NCBI GenBank assembly: GCA_947454235.1
Contig: CANGIY010000001.1
Location: forward strand, 62,001 to 126,000
Direction of reading: 5' to 3'
DNA: 64,000 nt
Source: Chitinophagaceae bacterium
GTDB lineage: Bacteria > Bacteroidota > Bacteroidia > Chitinophagales > Chitinophagaceae
The notes below the pieces were generated by a model, which worked only from the letters and a program-made list of their open reading frames with translations, was not told where the DNA came from and did not search any database. Positions within the stretch are counted from its first letter, which is position 1, and each line of letters starts with the position of its first letter. Made by a program: the position numbers and the translations under genes. Positions 45,513 to 54,983 of this stretch are shown one piece after another.

Positions 45513-45687
45513 ATCATGCGAATAAAACCTTCGATAACTTAGGACATTATTTAAGTATCGAGTTGTCAGTATTTTCAGAATAGTAGTTTAACAATACACC
45601 CCGCATATATTGTTAGCTAAACAAAAGGAACTAAGTAAAGCACCCAATGAACTTGTAAGCGAGATAAAATTGAATTGGAAAATATAG

Positions 45688-46164
45688 TTATCTTTTAATA
45701 GCCATGCCTTTATGTATTGTACGTTCTTCGCTGTTGCTAGTATTATAAAACATGGTATCCCCTTTGAATCTTACTACAACGCGATAGTCTCGCAGATAAC
45801 CATAACTAGGAGGTGTATTTCTGGTATAATATTCATACGAAGTGCTTACAGTGTCCCAATTATAAAATTGCGAATCATAAACGACATCATCAGCTAAAAT
45901 ACTATCGAATTTAATCATGCATGAGCCTTTAGCTGACACGTTTAAAATTAAGGTTTGATAACTGGTATCAAATACATTAAATGGATATCCATTATTCTTG
46001 AACATCGTATCTGTGGCTAAATAGGTGCCAATAACTCGGTCTATTTTGTAGTCGGGAGCACTTTCCGTAGTAAAAGTGGATTTACGGCATGCACAGAATA
46101 ATAATGACAAGATTGCAAGGGTTAATACCAGGCTTGATTTAGAGATTGAATGTTGGGTTAACAT
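45688..46164 (-). CDS. Predicted lipoprotein of unknown function
   Basis: 158 residues. Hydrophobic signal with lipobox LSLLFCACRKS near residue 26. The mature part is beta-rich (RVIGTYLATDTMF, YQTLILNVSAKGSCMIKF, YRVVVRFKGDTMFYNTSNS), a lipocalin-like or small barrel look, but no family is recognised. It is flanked on both sides by direct copies of a palindromic mosaic repeat (45339-45512 and 46485-46650), an isolated arrangement that may reflect insertion or shuffling of this segment. Confidence 0.7.
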   Translation of the reverse strand: MLTQHSISKSSLVLTLAILSLLFCACRKSTFTTESAPDYKIDRVIGTYLATDTMFKNNGYPFNVFDTSYQTLILNVSAKGSCMIKFDSILADDVVYDSQFYNWDTVSTSYEYYTRNTPPSYGYLRDYRVVVRFKGDTMFYNTSNSEERTIHKGMAIKR

Positions 46165-46484
46165 TGTTCAAAATTTTGGGTTTTAAATAAAAAATTAAAT
46201 GATAGCAGTGATTTGAACTTTAAAACGATGCGTTTATGTAATTCTCTATAGTACTGATGTTAGTTTGCTAAAGTTTTATATTGCTATTTTTTCAGGGAAA
46301 TTACAATCACTTTGAAAAGCCCCCCATTTTCAAGGTTGAAAAGAGTTCTCTATTCTTTGATTTTCTTTTGAATTTAAACCCGATTTCTTTTCTAAAATTA
46401 AAGAAAAAATTGAATATAGCGCGTAAATGACGCTGTTGTTTTTAAAAAATAGTTCGGTACAGAGTATACGAAACTCCTATATCT

Positions 46485-46650
46485 GGTCCAAGGATTCCCT
46501 TGGACCCTCCACATTGAGGAAGCATTTGCATTCGTAGGGGCAGGGGCGAGCCTTACCCCTATGAATAAGGCGATATTGATAATAATCCTCTCTATTGGCG
46601 CAAGAGTTTTTCCTTGTGCTCAAAATGAAAGCAGTCTTTTCGACTGCCGC
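46485..46650 (+). repeat. Palindromic mosaic repeat, copy F
   Basis: Same order and orientation as copy E: a 22-base GGTCCAAGG-type palindrome (46485-46506), a decayed GGAAGC palindrome (46518-46533), a GGCGCAAGAG hairpin (46597-46620) and GCAGTCTTTTCGACTGC (46631-46647). F has about 40 extra bases after the second palindrome, including a GGGGCAGGGG/CCTTACCCC hairpin. The preceding stretch 46165-46480 is AT-rich and holds no feature I can identify. Confidence 0.83.
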
Positions 46651-46655
46651 CATAA

Positions 46656-48350
46656 CTAATCAAATAATTCTTCTTTTGTTTTTGGGCGTTTGGCGTCGAG
46701 CCATTTGAAGCGGGAGAGGCGCATGTTGGGTAGGTCGGCTTTTTCGAGCGGAGTGAGTGTTTGTTTGACGTCTACTTCCAGCTTTATTTTCTTCATTTCG
46801 CGGTTATTGAAGAACACCGACATTTTTTCTGATGAAGCCTGACTCACACCCAGGTATCTGCCGCTGTCGTCCTTGGGGTAGTAGATAGCCTCAGCTTCCG
46901 GCATAACTATCAGGTGGGTGATATCGTTGTTTTTGAAAAAGGCTTTCAGGGTTTTGCCCTGTACCTGATTATATAATTCGGCTTTTACAGGTGCAGCTAA
47001 CGATACCACAAAGGCATTATTAGGTACATAAACGTACTTCACCTTGTTGCTGTCGAGCAGTATACACACAGTGTCGCCTGTAACCTGACTTTTCCCCGAC
47101 CATAAAATTGGTTTCCCAATCATGCGTATGGTGGAATCGCTTTGCGTGTACACAATACTGTCGCACACCCCCTGCATAGAATCAGAGAAGATGCGCACAT
47201 TATGAAACCCCGTAAAAAACAAAGGTGCTGTAGTATCAGCCCAGCCAGTATCAACCACCGCAACAGGTGCCACAACAGGTGGTTTGTTGCCCTTGGCTTT
47301 TGCTGTTTTTTGTTCTTTTTTGCGAGCCTCTTTTTTTACAATCGTCACCGATTTTATCACCGAAGTATCAGCAAGCTTAACCGTATCGGGTATCGGCATT
47401 GGCGCGCTGTAAAAGGTATCGGCACGCATGTAGGTGGTGTCCTTGTCCTTCACGGTTTGCAGTATGGGTTTTTCCCATGCCCACATAATGCGCTTCTTGC
47501 GGTTGTAGGTGGTTTTCCCACAAAACATTTTGCTTTGGTGGGCGGTGTCCATACCTACTACATTGCCGTACACGTAGCCGTAGCCCGTTTGCTTGTTGTA
47601 ATGGAGGGTGTCACCTTCAATGTAGTATCCGTCGTACCAAATAGAGCTGTGCGTATCAAAAGCCGCCAGCCCGAGTTTGCTGTCGTACATGCCTCCTGTA
47701 GTCTGTATGATGGTTCTGCCACTGTCGCCGGTCACCACCGATTGCGCATAAAAATGAGTCAGCTTACTTTCAGTATTGTAGCCCATATCTTCCGAAGAAG
47801 TATAATAGCCTGGGTCAGCTACCACCACATTGCCCGTGAAACGTGCGTCCTTGGTGTTTACATTATAAATGCCTTTCTGGCTTTTCACGAACGTTGAATC
47901 GGCAGTGAGTGTGCCATTGTTTTCATATACACCCACCTTGGTGCCCAGGTTATAGGTAAGCTCTTCACACCACAATTTGTTCTTGCCGTCGGTGAGGTGT
48001 ACATCACCCGTCATCAGTGCCAGTTTTGTTTGCGAAGCGTATTTGAGAAAGTCGCAGGTGCCTTGTGTGCCGCCTGCCTGTGCCACTTTTACGTGTCCGT
48101 AAGCACTGAGTATGTTCGTTGTTTTATTCTGTATCAGGCTGTCGCAATAAAGGGTATCGGTGCCTTGCTGCATAATTACGTCGCCTATAAACCTGAAGTA
48201 TTCGCCAGAATCGGTCTTGGTGAAGGTGAGCACCCTGTTATTCAGGATATGGATAATCATTTTATCAGAGGTGTCTTTTTGTGCCATCAATAAAGAAGGC
48301 AACAGCAGACAAATCAATAAAACCAATGTCCTTGGGAACAGTCTAACCAT
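46656..48350 (-). CDS. OstA/LptA-like organic solvent tolerance protein
   Basis: 564 residues. Signal peptide (RTLVLLICLLLPSLLMAQ) then several OstA-like beta-jellyroll repeats, each with a FxGDVxxxQGxDTLYCDSLI or GDVHLTDGKNKLWCEEL pattern: one at about 45-120, one at 120-175, and others to about 300. A Lys/Ala-rich low-complexity linker (KKEARKKEQKTAKAKGNK) precedes a further repeat near 390-440. In Bacteroidota these proteins are taken to take part in LPS transport, like LptA. It starts 18 bases after the mlaD-like gene and both probably belong to one envelope-lipid operon. Confidence 0.87.
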   Translation of the reverse strand: MVRLFPRTLVLLICLLLPSLLMAQKDTSDKMIIHILNNRVLTFTKTDSGEYFRFIGDVIMQQGTDTLYCDSLIQNKTTNILSAYGHVKVAQAGGTQGTCDFLKYASQTKLALMTGDVHLTDGKNKLWCEELTYNLGTKVGVYENNGTLTADSTFVKSQKGIYNVNTKDARFTGNVVVADPGYYTSSEDMGYNTESKLTHFYAQSVVTGDSGRTIIQTTGGMYDSKLGLAAFDTHSSIWYDGYYIEGDTLHYNKQTGYGYVYGNVVGMDTAHQSKMFCGKTTYNRKKRIMWAWEKPILQTVKDKDTTYMRADTFYSAPMPIPDTVKLADTSVIKSVTIVKKEARKKEQKTAKAKGNKPPVVAPVAVVDTGWADTTAPLFFTGFHNVRIFSDSMQGVCDSIVYTQSDSTIRMIGKPILWSGKSQVTGDTVCILLDSNKVKYVYVPNNAFVVSLAAPVKAELYNQVQGKTLKAFFKNNDITHLIVMPEAEAIYYPKDDSGRYLGVSQASSEKMSVFFNNREMKKIKLEVDVKQTLTPLEKADLPNMRLSRFKWLDAKRPKTKEELFD

Positions 48351-48368
48351 GATGAATGAATGGTGGTA

Positions 48369-49313
48369 CTAGCTCTTTTTCCTGCCAATGAGGTTAATGT
48401 TAACGTACTTGTGTGGATGAGCGTTAATATCCGCCATCAGTTTTTCGAGCGCGTTGAGTGTAGTATTCAGGTTTTTGTACAAGTTCTTGTCATTCACCAA
48501 TTGCCCCATCGAACCATCGCCACGGTCAATTTTACCCATAATGCTCTTCATCTGAGAAGCCATTTGCTCCAGTTCGTCAACCGTCTTTTTGATTGGCGAA
48601 TTAGCGAGCTGGCGTGTTACCGCATTCATGTTGCTCAATACCTTGGTAATGGTATCGTTACTGCGGGCAACATTGGCAGTAATGGAGTTGGCATTGTGTA
48701 TCACCTGGCCCATCTCACCTGATTCTTTGCTCAGTTCAGCAGCAATTGTCTCTATACTCGCAGTAGCGTTTTTAATGCTGCGCAAAGCCTCAGTGATAGC
48801 GGTGCGGTTTTCGACGCCGGCTACCACGTTAATGCCTGCAATTACGGTATCTAGTGCAATTACGGTTTGAGTTAAGCCCGTAATCAGGGGTGTGATTTGA
48901 CCTGAAACATTATCAACTACTCCTTGTTCATACCCTGTAGGTATCGACCCACCCGGCGGAATCAATCCAGGTCCGTTGCCCAAATCGAGCCTTATAATGC
49001 TATTGCCTAAAAGTCCGTTGCTGGAAACAACAGCTTTAGTGCCTTGCATCACCTTCACGTTTTTCTTGATCTGTATGGTAACCTTAATCTTTTTTGATTC
49101 ATCGAGCTCGAAAGAAAGGATATGACCTACAATAAGCCCCTTTACTTCAACTACCGATGAAGCTACAACGCCGTTGATGTTGTCGTAATAACATACATAC
49201 TCGCTTTCATCGGAGAAAACATCCGAGTTTTTCAAAAAATAGTAGCCTAGAAAAAAAACAACGAGTGAAACGGAGAACAGTGCACCAATTTTCACTTCTT
49301 TAGATATTTTCAT
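48369..49313 (-). CDS. MlaD/MCE-family lipid transport protein
   Basis: 314 residues. One N-terminal membrane helix (KIGALFSVSLVVFFLGYYFL) anchors an MCE domain (about 37-117) with the pattern CYYDNINGVVASSVVEVKGLIVGHI and LGNSIIRLDLGNGPG. A long helical region (about 130-300) predicted to form coiled coil follows. It is the periplasmic substrate-binding part of a phospholipid transport system of the Mla type. No mlaE/mlaF ABC genes are in the window. It is co-oriented with the OstA-like gene. Confidence 0.9.
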   Translation of the reverse strand: MKISKEVKIGALFSVSLVVFFLGYYFLKNSDVFSDESEYVCYYDNINGVVASSVVEVKGLIVGHILSFELDESKKIKVTIQIKKNVKVMQGTKAVVSSNGLLGNSIIRLDLGNGPGLIPPGGSIPTGYEQGVVDNVSGQITPLITGLTQTVIALDTVIAGINVVAGVENRTAITEALRSIKNATASIETIAAELSKESGEMGQVIHNANSITANVARSNDTITKVLSNMNAVTRQLANSPIKKTVDELEQMASQMKSIMGKIDRGDGSMGQLVNDKNLYKNLNTTLNALEKLMADINAHPHKYVNINLIGRKKS

Positions 49314-49332
49314 GTATTCCGGAAAACAGCGA

Positions 49333-49340
49333 CAAAAATA
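49333..49340 (-). promoter_or_regulatory. -7 element for the MlaD-OstA operon
   Basis: TATTTTTG on the minus strand, 19 bases upstream of the ATG at 49313. Confidence 0.6.
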
Positions 49341-49464
49341 CAGCCAATAACTTTATAAAAAGGCGCGAGTAGCAAAAACCGTTTAATATATTGTTAAAGA
49401 TGGAGTATTGACCGACTTAAAAGCTTTTCGGGAATATAAAGTGCTCGAAAACAAACCATATATG

Positions 49465-49472
49465 TAATTTTG
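49465..49472 (+). promoter_or_regulatory. -7 element before SGNH/PKD gene
   Basis: TAATTTTG, 34 bases upstream of the ATG at 49507. Confidence 0.55.
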
Positions 49473-49506
49473 CAGGTCTATTAGCACAAACAATCAAAAA
49501 AGAAGA

Positions 49507-50763
49507 ATGAAGAAACTATTTATCCTGGCCTTGTTGATGTCTTTAGGACTCTATTCTCATGCGTTTAAACGCAAGGTATTGTACATTGGTAACAGCTATA
49601 CATTCACCAACAATATGCCTGCAATTGTCGATTCTATATGTCATGCGTTCGGCGATACAGTAGAATGGGAGATGTACGCACCGGGTGGTTACACCTTCCG
49701 TCAGCACTCAACTGACGCAACAACATTGGCAAAAATAGCCTTGCAACCATGGGATGTTGTCATTCTTCAGGAGCAAAGCCAGATGCCGTCTTTTCCGCCT
49801 TCACAGGTTGAAACTGATGTGTACCCTTACGCTCATGCACTCGATAGCATCATCAGAGCCAATGACTCTTGTACTCAAACAATGTTCATGATGACATGGG
49901 GGCACGCTAATGGCGACCCGGGCAACTGCCCTTCTTATCCGGTAATTTGCACCTTTGATGGTATGCAAATGCGCCTTAGGGAAAGTTACCTTCAAATGGG
50001 GCAAGACAACCATGCCTGTGTCATCCCGGTGGGCTCAGCATTCAGAATTATGTATGATAGTTCGTATGTGCCTTGGTTGTTCAGTGCTGATAGTTCACAC
50101 CCTATTTTTTCAGGTTCTTACCTTGAAGCTTGTGTGGTGTATGCATCTATTTTTCATAAAAGCCCATACAATTGCAGCTACATAGGTTCATTGCCAATGC
50201 CTGATGCAAATTTATTACAACGCATTACCAACAAAGTTGTGTTTGACAGTATTTTCCAGTGGCAACGTTATGGTCATTACCCTTATGCCGGTTTCACCAA
50301 AACTTTGACGGGTGGAGATACACTACATGTTACTGATATCGTTCCGGTTGGTGCCAACCATCGCTGGACGTTTGGCGACGGCACAGGGCTCGATACAAAT
50401 ACCAGCCCAACCCATGTATTTGCTACTTCAGGAACATATACAATCACTAATCGCGTTTCTACCGATTGCTTTAGTGAATACCATACCGATACTGTGCATG
50501 TCACAGTTACACCGGGTAGTGTTGACAGGGTGCATAGCGACGAGGGGTTGACCGTTTGTCAGGCAGGCAACGGTAATATCACCTTTAAATTTGACGCCAA
50601 TAAGTTTGAGTCGTTTGAGCTATACAACATCAATGGTTCGTTGGTGGCAAAACACAATCATCCGTCGGGCGACTTACATTTTGAGCTTGTCAAAGGATTT
50701 TATACCTACCGCTGTACAACCAGTGAAGGGGCGGTATTTACAGGTAAATCGGCGGTTTATTAG
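49507..50763 (+). CDS. Secreted SGNH-type (DUF4886) hydrolase with PKD domain
   Basis: 418 residues. Signal peptide (MKKLFILALLMSLGLYSHA). The DUF4886/SGNH-like domain (about 22-245) has the first block VLYIGNSYTFTNNMP with the nucleophile-position Ser, the VVILQEQSQ block, MMTWGHANGD and a final DSSHPIFSGSYLEA with the Asp/His pair. A PKD domain (about 265-335) shows HRWTFGDGTGLDTNTSP and SPTHVFATSGTYTI. The last 70 residues (FELYNINGSLVAKH to TGKSAVY) resemble a short T9SS type A sorting domain. It is likely an exported esterase or acetyl-hydrolase acting on polysaccharide. Confidence 0.85.
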   Translation: MKKLFILALLMSLGLYSHAFKRKVLYIGNSYTFTNNMPAIVDSICHAFGDTVEWEMYAPGGYTFRQHSTDATTLAKIALQPWDVVILQEQSQMPSFPPSQVETDVYPYAHALDSIIRANDSCTQTMFMMTWGHANGDPGNCPSYPVICTFDGMQMRLRESYLQMGQDNHACVIPVGSAFRIMYDSSYVPWLFSADSSHPIFSGSYLEACVVYASIFHKSPYNCSYIGSLPMPDANLLQRITNKVVFDSIFQWQRYGHYPYAGFTKTLTGGDTLHVTDIVPVGANHRWTFGDGTGLDTNTSPTHVFATSGTYTITNRVSTDCFSEYHTDTVHVTVTPGSVDRVHSDEGLTVCQAGNGNITFKFDANKFESFELYNINGSLVAKHNHPSGDLHFELVKGFYTYRCTTSEGAVFTGKSAVY

Positions 50764-50857
50764 TCGCTTTTTCCTGAAAAATTGTGATTCCTTTCTCGCA
50801 ATCAGTGGGCAACAATTGGATTCTTTCCAATAAAATCGTTTATTATTGCAGATTGAT

Positions 50858-52024
50858 ATGAAGCGAATAGCCATTTTAGGTTCCACAGGCTCTATAGGAA
50901 CTCAAGCCCTTGAAGTAATTGCTGCCAACCCCGATAAGTTTGAGGTTGAAGTACTTACTGCAAATAGTAATGCTACTTTACTTATAGAGCAAGCCAAAAA
51001 ATTCAAGCCAAATGCCGTAGTTATTGCTGATGAAAAAAAGCATCAGGATGTAAAAACAGCATTGAGTTCGCTTCCTATTAAGGTGTTTACAGGTAATGCT
51101 TCACTCAACGAAGTAGTACAATGGAGCACCGTAGATATTGTACTTGGAGCATTGGTTGGCTATGCCGGGCTTCATTCCATTGTTGCGGCTATTGATGCCG
51201 GTAAACGAATTGCACTGGCGAACAAAGAAACGCTGGTTGTTGCCGGTGAGTTGGTAATGCAGAAAGCCAAACAAAAAGGCGTCCCTGTTATCCCGGTTGA
51301 TAGTGAACATTCGGCTATTTTCCAGTGTTTAGAGGGTGAGGGGACCAAGTATATTGAAAAAGTAATTCTTACTGCTTCCGGTGGTCCGTTCCTGGGTAAG
51401 AAACCTAATTATCTGGTGAATGTAAAAGCGTCTCATGCGTTGCAACATCCTAACTGGGTAATGGGTGCTAAAATTACCATCGATAGTGCCACGCTCATGA
51501 ACAAAGGGCTGGAAATGATTGAAGCTAAATGGTTGTTTGATTTGAAAAACGACCAGATAGATGTGGTGATTCATCCGCAGTCCATCATACACAGCATGGT
51601 TGAGTTTATTGATGGCTCGGTGAAGTCGCAGATGGGCATTCCCGACATGAAATTACCTATTCAGTATGCTCTTTCTTACCCTGAAAGAATCAAGAGTAAT
51701 TTCAAACGTCTGGACTTTAAAGAACATTCAAAGCTCACCTTCGAAATGCCTGATTATAAAACATTCAGGAACTTACAACTGGCGAAGGATGCCATGGAAA
51801 AAGGCGGTAACCACCCTTGTATCATGAATGCAGCCAACGAAGTAGTTGTAGCGTCGTTCCTGAGCAACAGGGTAGGTTTTATGGAAATGAGCGATATGAT
51901 TGAAAAGACAATGGCGGCTGTAAGTTACATTCAGCACCCTACGTTAGAAGATTACGTTCAAACAGATAAAGAAGCACGCATTAAAGTGGCAGAGTTTTTA
52001 AAACACAGCCAGCTTTCATCATAA
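50858..52024 (+). CDS. dxr: 1-deoxy-D-xylulose 5-phosphate reductoisomerase
   Basis: 388 residues from the ATG at 50858; an upstream in-frame TTG (50846) overlaps a near-consensus -7 element. NADPH loop ILGSTGSIGTQAL, ALANKETLVVAGEL, catalytic VDSEHSAIFQCL and the flexible-loop/active-site stretch ASGGPFLG, MGAKITIDSATLMNKGLEMIEA are complete. It commits DXP to the non-mevalonate isoprenoid pathway. The rseP-type protease gene follows after about 100 bases, as in many Bacteroidota. Confidence 0.96.
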   Translation: MKRIAILGSTGSIGTQALEVIAANPDKFEVEVLTANSNATLLIEQAKKFKPNAVVIADEKKHQDVKTALSSLPIKVFTGNASLNEVVQWSTVDIVLGALVGYAGLHSIVAAIDAGKRIALANKETLVVAGELVMQKAKQKGVPVIPVDSEHSAIFQCLEGEGTKYIEKVILTASGGPFLGKKPNYLVNVKASHALQHPNWVMGAKITIDSATLMNKGLEMIEAKWLFDLKNDQIDVVIHPQSIIHSMVEFIDGSVKSQMGIPDMKLPIQYALSYPERIKSNFKRLDFKEHSKLTFEMPDYKTFRNLQLAKDAMEKGGNHPCIMNAANEVVVASFLSNRVGFMEMSDMIEKTMAAVSYIQHPTLEDYVQTDKEARIKVAEFLKHSQLSS

Positions 52025-52095
52025 ATTTTACGTTTAATTTAATATAATTAAGGGGTTCAGCCCGAATTCAGTCCTTTTTTTGAATTTGGATTGTT

Positions 52096-52103
52096 TACTT
52101 TTG
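52096..52103 (+). promoter_or_regulatory. -7 element for rseP
   Basis: TACTTTTG, 27 bases before the ATG at 52131. It lies downstream of the in-frame TTG at 52080, so it supports the ATG start. Confidence 0.6.
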
Positions 52104-52130
52104 AGGCCTGAATCACTTTCCCGACTTATT

Positions 52131-53516
52131 ATGTCGAATATACAATTGTTATTAATGTCGAGCGGGGTGAGCCGATTGCTCCAATTGTTAGCCGGCCTCT
52201 CGTTCCTAGTAGTACTCCATGAATTCGGTCATTATTTCTTTGCGCGTTTGTTCAAAACCCGTGTTGAGAAATTCTATCTCTTTTTCGACTTCATGTTTCC
52301 TTTTTCAGGACTATTGAATTTCTCGCTTTTTAAAATCAAGAAAGGCGATTGCGAATACGGTATCGGATGGTTCCCGCTCGGGGGCTATGTGAAAATTGCC
52401 GGGATGATTGATGAGAGCATGGATAAAGATGCACTCGCTGCACCTCCTGAACCATGGGAATACCGCTCTAAAAAGCCATACCAACGCCTCTTCATTATGT
52501 TGGGTGGTATCATTATGAATATCATTGTAGCTATTGTGCTCTATGGTTTCATTTTCTCTAAGTGGGGCGAACAATACCTGTCGTTGAATAAAATGCCTTA
52601 TGGTGTTGCGGTTGATAGCATTGGTCAGTCAATAGGTTTAAAAAGTGGTGACCGCATTCGTGGCGTTGATGGCAAAAAACTGGATAGATTCGAGCAAATA
52701 CCTCTAGCACTTATCTTACATAATGAGAATGGTACGGTAGAAATTACGCGCAACGGTAAGGATACTGTAATCTCAATTCCACACGGTATTGTAGATAAAA
52801 TCATCAAGAAAAAGCGTGCTGATTTAATGATACCTCGCCTATTTGCTGTGGTTGATTCAGTGGGTGCGGTATCTATTGCCAATACTGCAGGTATGAAGAA
52901 AAATGACAGCATCATTGCTGTTAACGGTCAGCCTGTGCAATTCTGGGACCAGGTTTCGGTGATGATTAAGGGTAACTATGGCAAACCGCTTACATTTACC
53001 TTTGTAAGAAATGGCGCTATTGACTCTGTAACAGCAACCATTCCTAAAGACAGTACATTCGGTACTTATTACCCACCACGCAGCAGGTATTATACCGATG
53101 ATTCTATCAGGTATGGTCTGTTCGACGGTATGGCACGTGGGTTCACATATTCATGGGATCAATTCATCGTGTATGTATCGCAGTTCAAGTTGTTCTTCAA
53201 TAAAGAAGTGAATGTAAACGACAGCTTGGGTGGTTTCGGTTCAATGGCGAAAATGTATGCTCCTGTATTCGATTGGAAGGCATTCCTGCTGATGACTGCA
53301 TTCATTTCTATTGCACTTGCATTCATGAACTTGTTGCCTATTCCGGGCTTGGATGGTGGCTATGTACTTTTCCTATTGTTTGAGATGATCTCAGGGCGTA
53401 AGGTAAGCGAGCGTGTCATGGAGATATCGACAACCGTCGGGCTGGTACTACTGCTCGCCATGATGGTGTACTTCAACGGTCTCGATGTGCTCCGCTGGTT
53501 ACACCTAAAACACTAA
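52131..53516 (+). CDS. rseP: RIP metalloprotease (site-2 protease, RseP-like)
   Basis: 461 residues. Zinc-binding HEFGH (residues 30-34) lies in the first membrane helix, with the second metal motif LLPIPGLDGGYV near the C-terminus. Between them is the MIMNIIVA-type helix (GGIIMNIIVAIVLYGF) and two PDZ domains (VDSIGQSIGLKSGDRIRGVDG and NTAGMKKNDSIIAVNGQPV). It cleaves membrane-bound anti-sigma factors or signal peptides inside the membrane. The gene ends at an exceptionally long perfect terminator hairpin. Confidence 0.94.
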   Translation: MSNIQLLLMSSGVSRLLQLLAGLSFLVVLHEFGHYFFARLFKTRVEKFYLFFDFMFPFSGLLNFSLFKIKKGDCEYGIGWFPLGGYVKIAGMIDESMDKDALAAPPEPWEYRSKKPYQRLFIMLGGIIMNIIVAIVLYGFIFSKWGEQYLSLNKMPYGVAVDSIGQSIGLKSGDRIRGVDGKKLDRFEQIPLALILHNENGTVEITRNGKDTVISIPHGIVDKIIKKKRADLMIPRLFAVVDSVGAVSIANTAGMKKNDSIIAVNGQPVQFWDQVSVMIKGNYGKPLTFTFVRNGAIDSVTATIPKDSTFGTYYPPRSRYYTDDSIRYGLFDGMARGFTYSWDQFIVYVSQFKLFFNKEVNVNDSLGGFGSMAKMYAPVFDWKAFLLMTAFISIALAFMNLLPIPGLDGGYVLFLLFEMISGRKVSERVMEISTTVGLVLLLAMMVYFNGLDVLRWLHLKH

Positions 53517-53532
53517 ACAACAATCAATTTTC

Positions 53533-53575
53533 ATATAAGACATAGGGCGCAATTTTTGCGCCCTATGTCTTATAT
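53533..53575. terminator. Very long perfect terminator hairpin
   Basis: Two exact 20-base arms (53533-53552 and 53556-53575) separated by TTT. The core is GACATAGGGCGCAA paired with TTGCGCCCTATGTC. It lies 17 bases after the rseP stop. It lacks a clean T tract on the plus side beyond TTATAT, but the stem is far stronger than usual. Confidence 0.8.
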
Positions 53576-53858
53576 GCCGCCTGTATTAGATGTTTAGGAA
53601 AAGCATGCCAGCGCATGTTTTGGGCAGGAGCGTTGTGCGTTGCTTAGACTGCTTCAGCCAGCAGTTGATACAGAAAATAATCCACAATTAGCCCAGGAGG
53701 TAGTGCACCACCGTGTGTAGGAAAGTGAGCAGCCTGTCCTGCGTCAGACCATATCAAAACACAACACCGTGAGAATTTCAAGTGCGATTAATTCGTACAG
53801 GTTAGGGTAGATTTCATTCCCCTGGCAACACCCACATTTATACCACTAAATCAAATAC
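53576..53858. other. Gene-free interval after rseP
   Basis: About 280 bases with no supported gene. The GC content is near coding level and on the minus strand a frame-shifted reading contains protein-like stretches (for example AHFPTHGGALPPGLIVDY) interrupted by stops. It may be a decayed gene or an extragenic repeat; no family is recognised. Confidence 0.4.
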
Positions 53859-54956
53859 CTACCCCTCAGTTGAGCTTTCTTTTTCGCTCATGAGGTAGGC
53901 TTTGATAAAATCGTCAATTTCGCCATCCATTACCGGACCCACATTACCTACTTCATAGTCGGTGCGGTGGTCTTTAATCATTTTATAAGGGTGGAACACA
54001 TAGCTTCTGATTTGTGACCCCCATTCAATTTTCTTTTTATTGGCATTGCTAGCGTTCAGTAACTCCTGGCGCTTACGCAACTCTTCTTCATAGAGTCGGC
54101 TTTTCAGCATGGTCATTGCCTTTTCGCGGTTTTCACCCTGTGTACGTGCCACTTGACACTCCACAATAATGCCCGTGGGAATGTGTTTCAAACGCACCGC
54201 TGTTTCAACCTTGTTTACGTTCTGTCCACCCGAGCCGCCTGAACGGAAGAAAGCCCATTCAACATCAGCAGGGCTTACTTGTATTTCAATGGTATCATCA
54301 ATCAATGGGTACACAAACACCGATGCGAATGAAGTATGTCTGCGTGCATTTGAGTCAAATGGTGAGATCCTCACCAGCCTATGTACACCGCTTTCAGCCT
54401 TCAGTAAACCGTAAGCGAATTCCCCCTGAAACTCAAGGGTAGCCTGTTTAATGCCGGCACCATCGCCATATTGTATATCTACCTCTGTCACCGACCAGCC
54501 TTGTTTTTCGCCATACATGCGGTACATACGCAGCAACATTTCAGCCCAGTCCTGGCTCTCAGTTCCACCTGCGCCGCTGTTGATTACCATCATGGCTGGC
54601 ATGGCGTCTTCAGGCTTGTCGAGGGTGCTCTTGAATTCGAGGGTGTCTATTTCTTTGATGGCATTGTTGTATGCTTCATCCACCTCTTCTTCTGTCGATT
54701 CGCCTTCTTTCCAGAAGTCAAACAGCACCGCCGCATCTTCTACTGAGTTAGATGTGTTTTTAAACAAATCAGCCCAGTAAGTATCAATTTTAATTTCTTT
54801 GAGTATGCCTGTAGCGCGCGTATTGTCGTCCCAAAAGCCGGGTGCGAGCGTGAGCTGTCTATCGTTCTCAATCTTCATCAAACGGTCTTCGATGCGCAGA
54901 AAACGGTGCAGATTCGCCAGTCTTTCTCTAAGGTCTTTTAATTGTTCAATTGTCAT
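53859..54956 (-). CDS. prfB: Peptide chain release factor 2
   Basis: 365 residues, full length. It has the tripeptide anticodon SPF ([17 protein letters not shown]) and the GGQ catalytic loop ([26 protein letters not shown]), so it reads UGA and UAA stop codons. The site where many bacterial prfB genes have an in-frame UGA with a programmed +1 frameshift (after the N-terminal R-x-L, here [10 protein letters not shown]) reads straight through with CTG CGC and no UGA. Autoregulation by frameshifting is therefore absent. The pcm gene lies 27 bases upstream on the same strand. Confidence 0.95.
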   Translation of the reverse strand: MTIEQLKDLRERLANLHRFLRIEDRLMKIENDRQLTLAPGFWDDNTRATGILKEIKIDTYWADLFKNTSNSVEDAAVLFDFWKEGESTEEEVDEAYNNAIKEIDTLEFKSTLDKPEDAMPAMMVINSGAGGTESQDWAEMLLRMYRMYGEKQGWSVTEVDIQYGDGAGIKQATLEFQGEFAYGLLKAESGVHRLVRISPFDSNARRHTSFASVFVYPLIDDTIEIQVSPADVEWAFFRSGGSGGQNVNKVETAVRLKHIPTGIIVECQVARTQGENREKAMTMLKSRLYEEELRKRQELLNASNANKKKIEWGSQIRSYVFHPYKMIKDHRTDYEVGNVGPVMDGEIDDFIKAYLMSEKESSTEG

Positions 54957-54983
54957 GAGCCACGCAAAGGTAAGCCGTTAATA

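Noticed and set aside
45321-45542. 73-codon plus-strand frame
   Set aside because: It runs through the hairpin repeat E and its residues come from the palindromes, not from a protein.
47142-47897. 251-codon plus-strand frame opposite the OstA-like gene
   Set aside because: It is antisense to a well-supported gene, with Cys/His-rich composition typical of a shadow frame and no motif.
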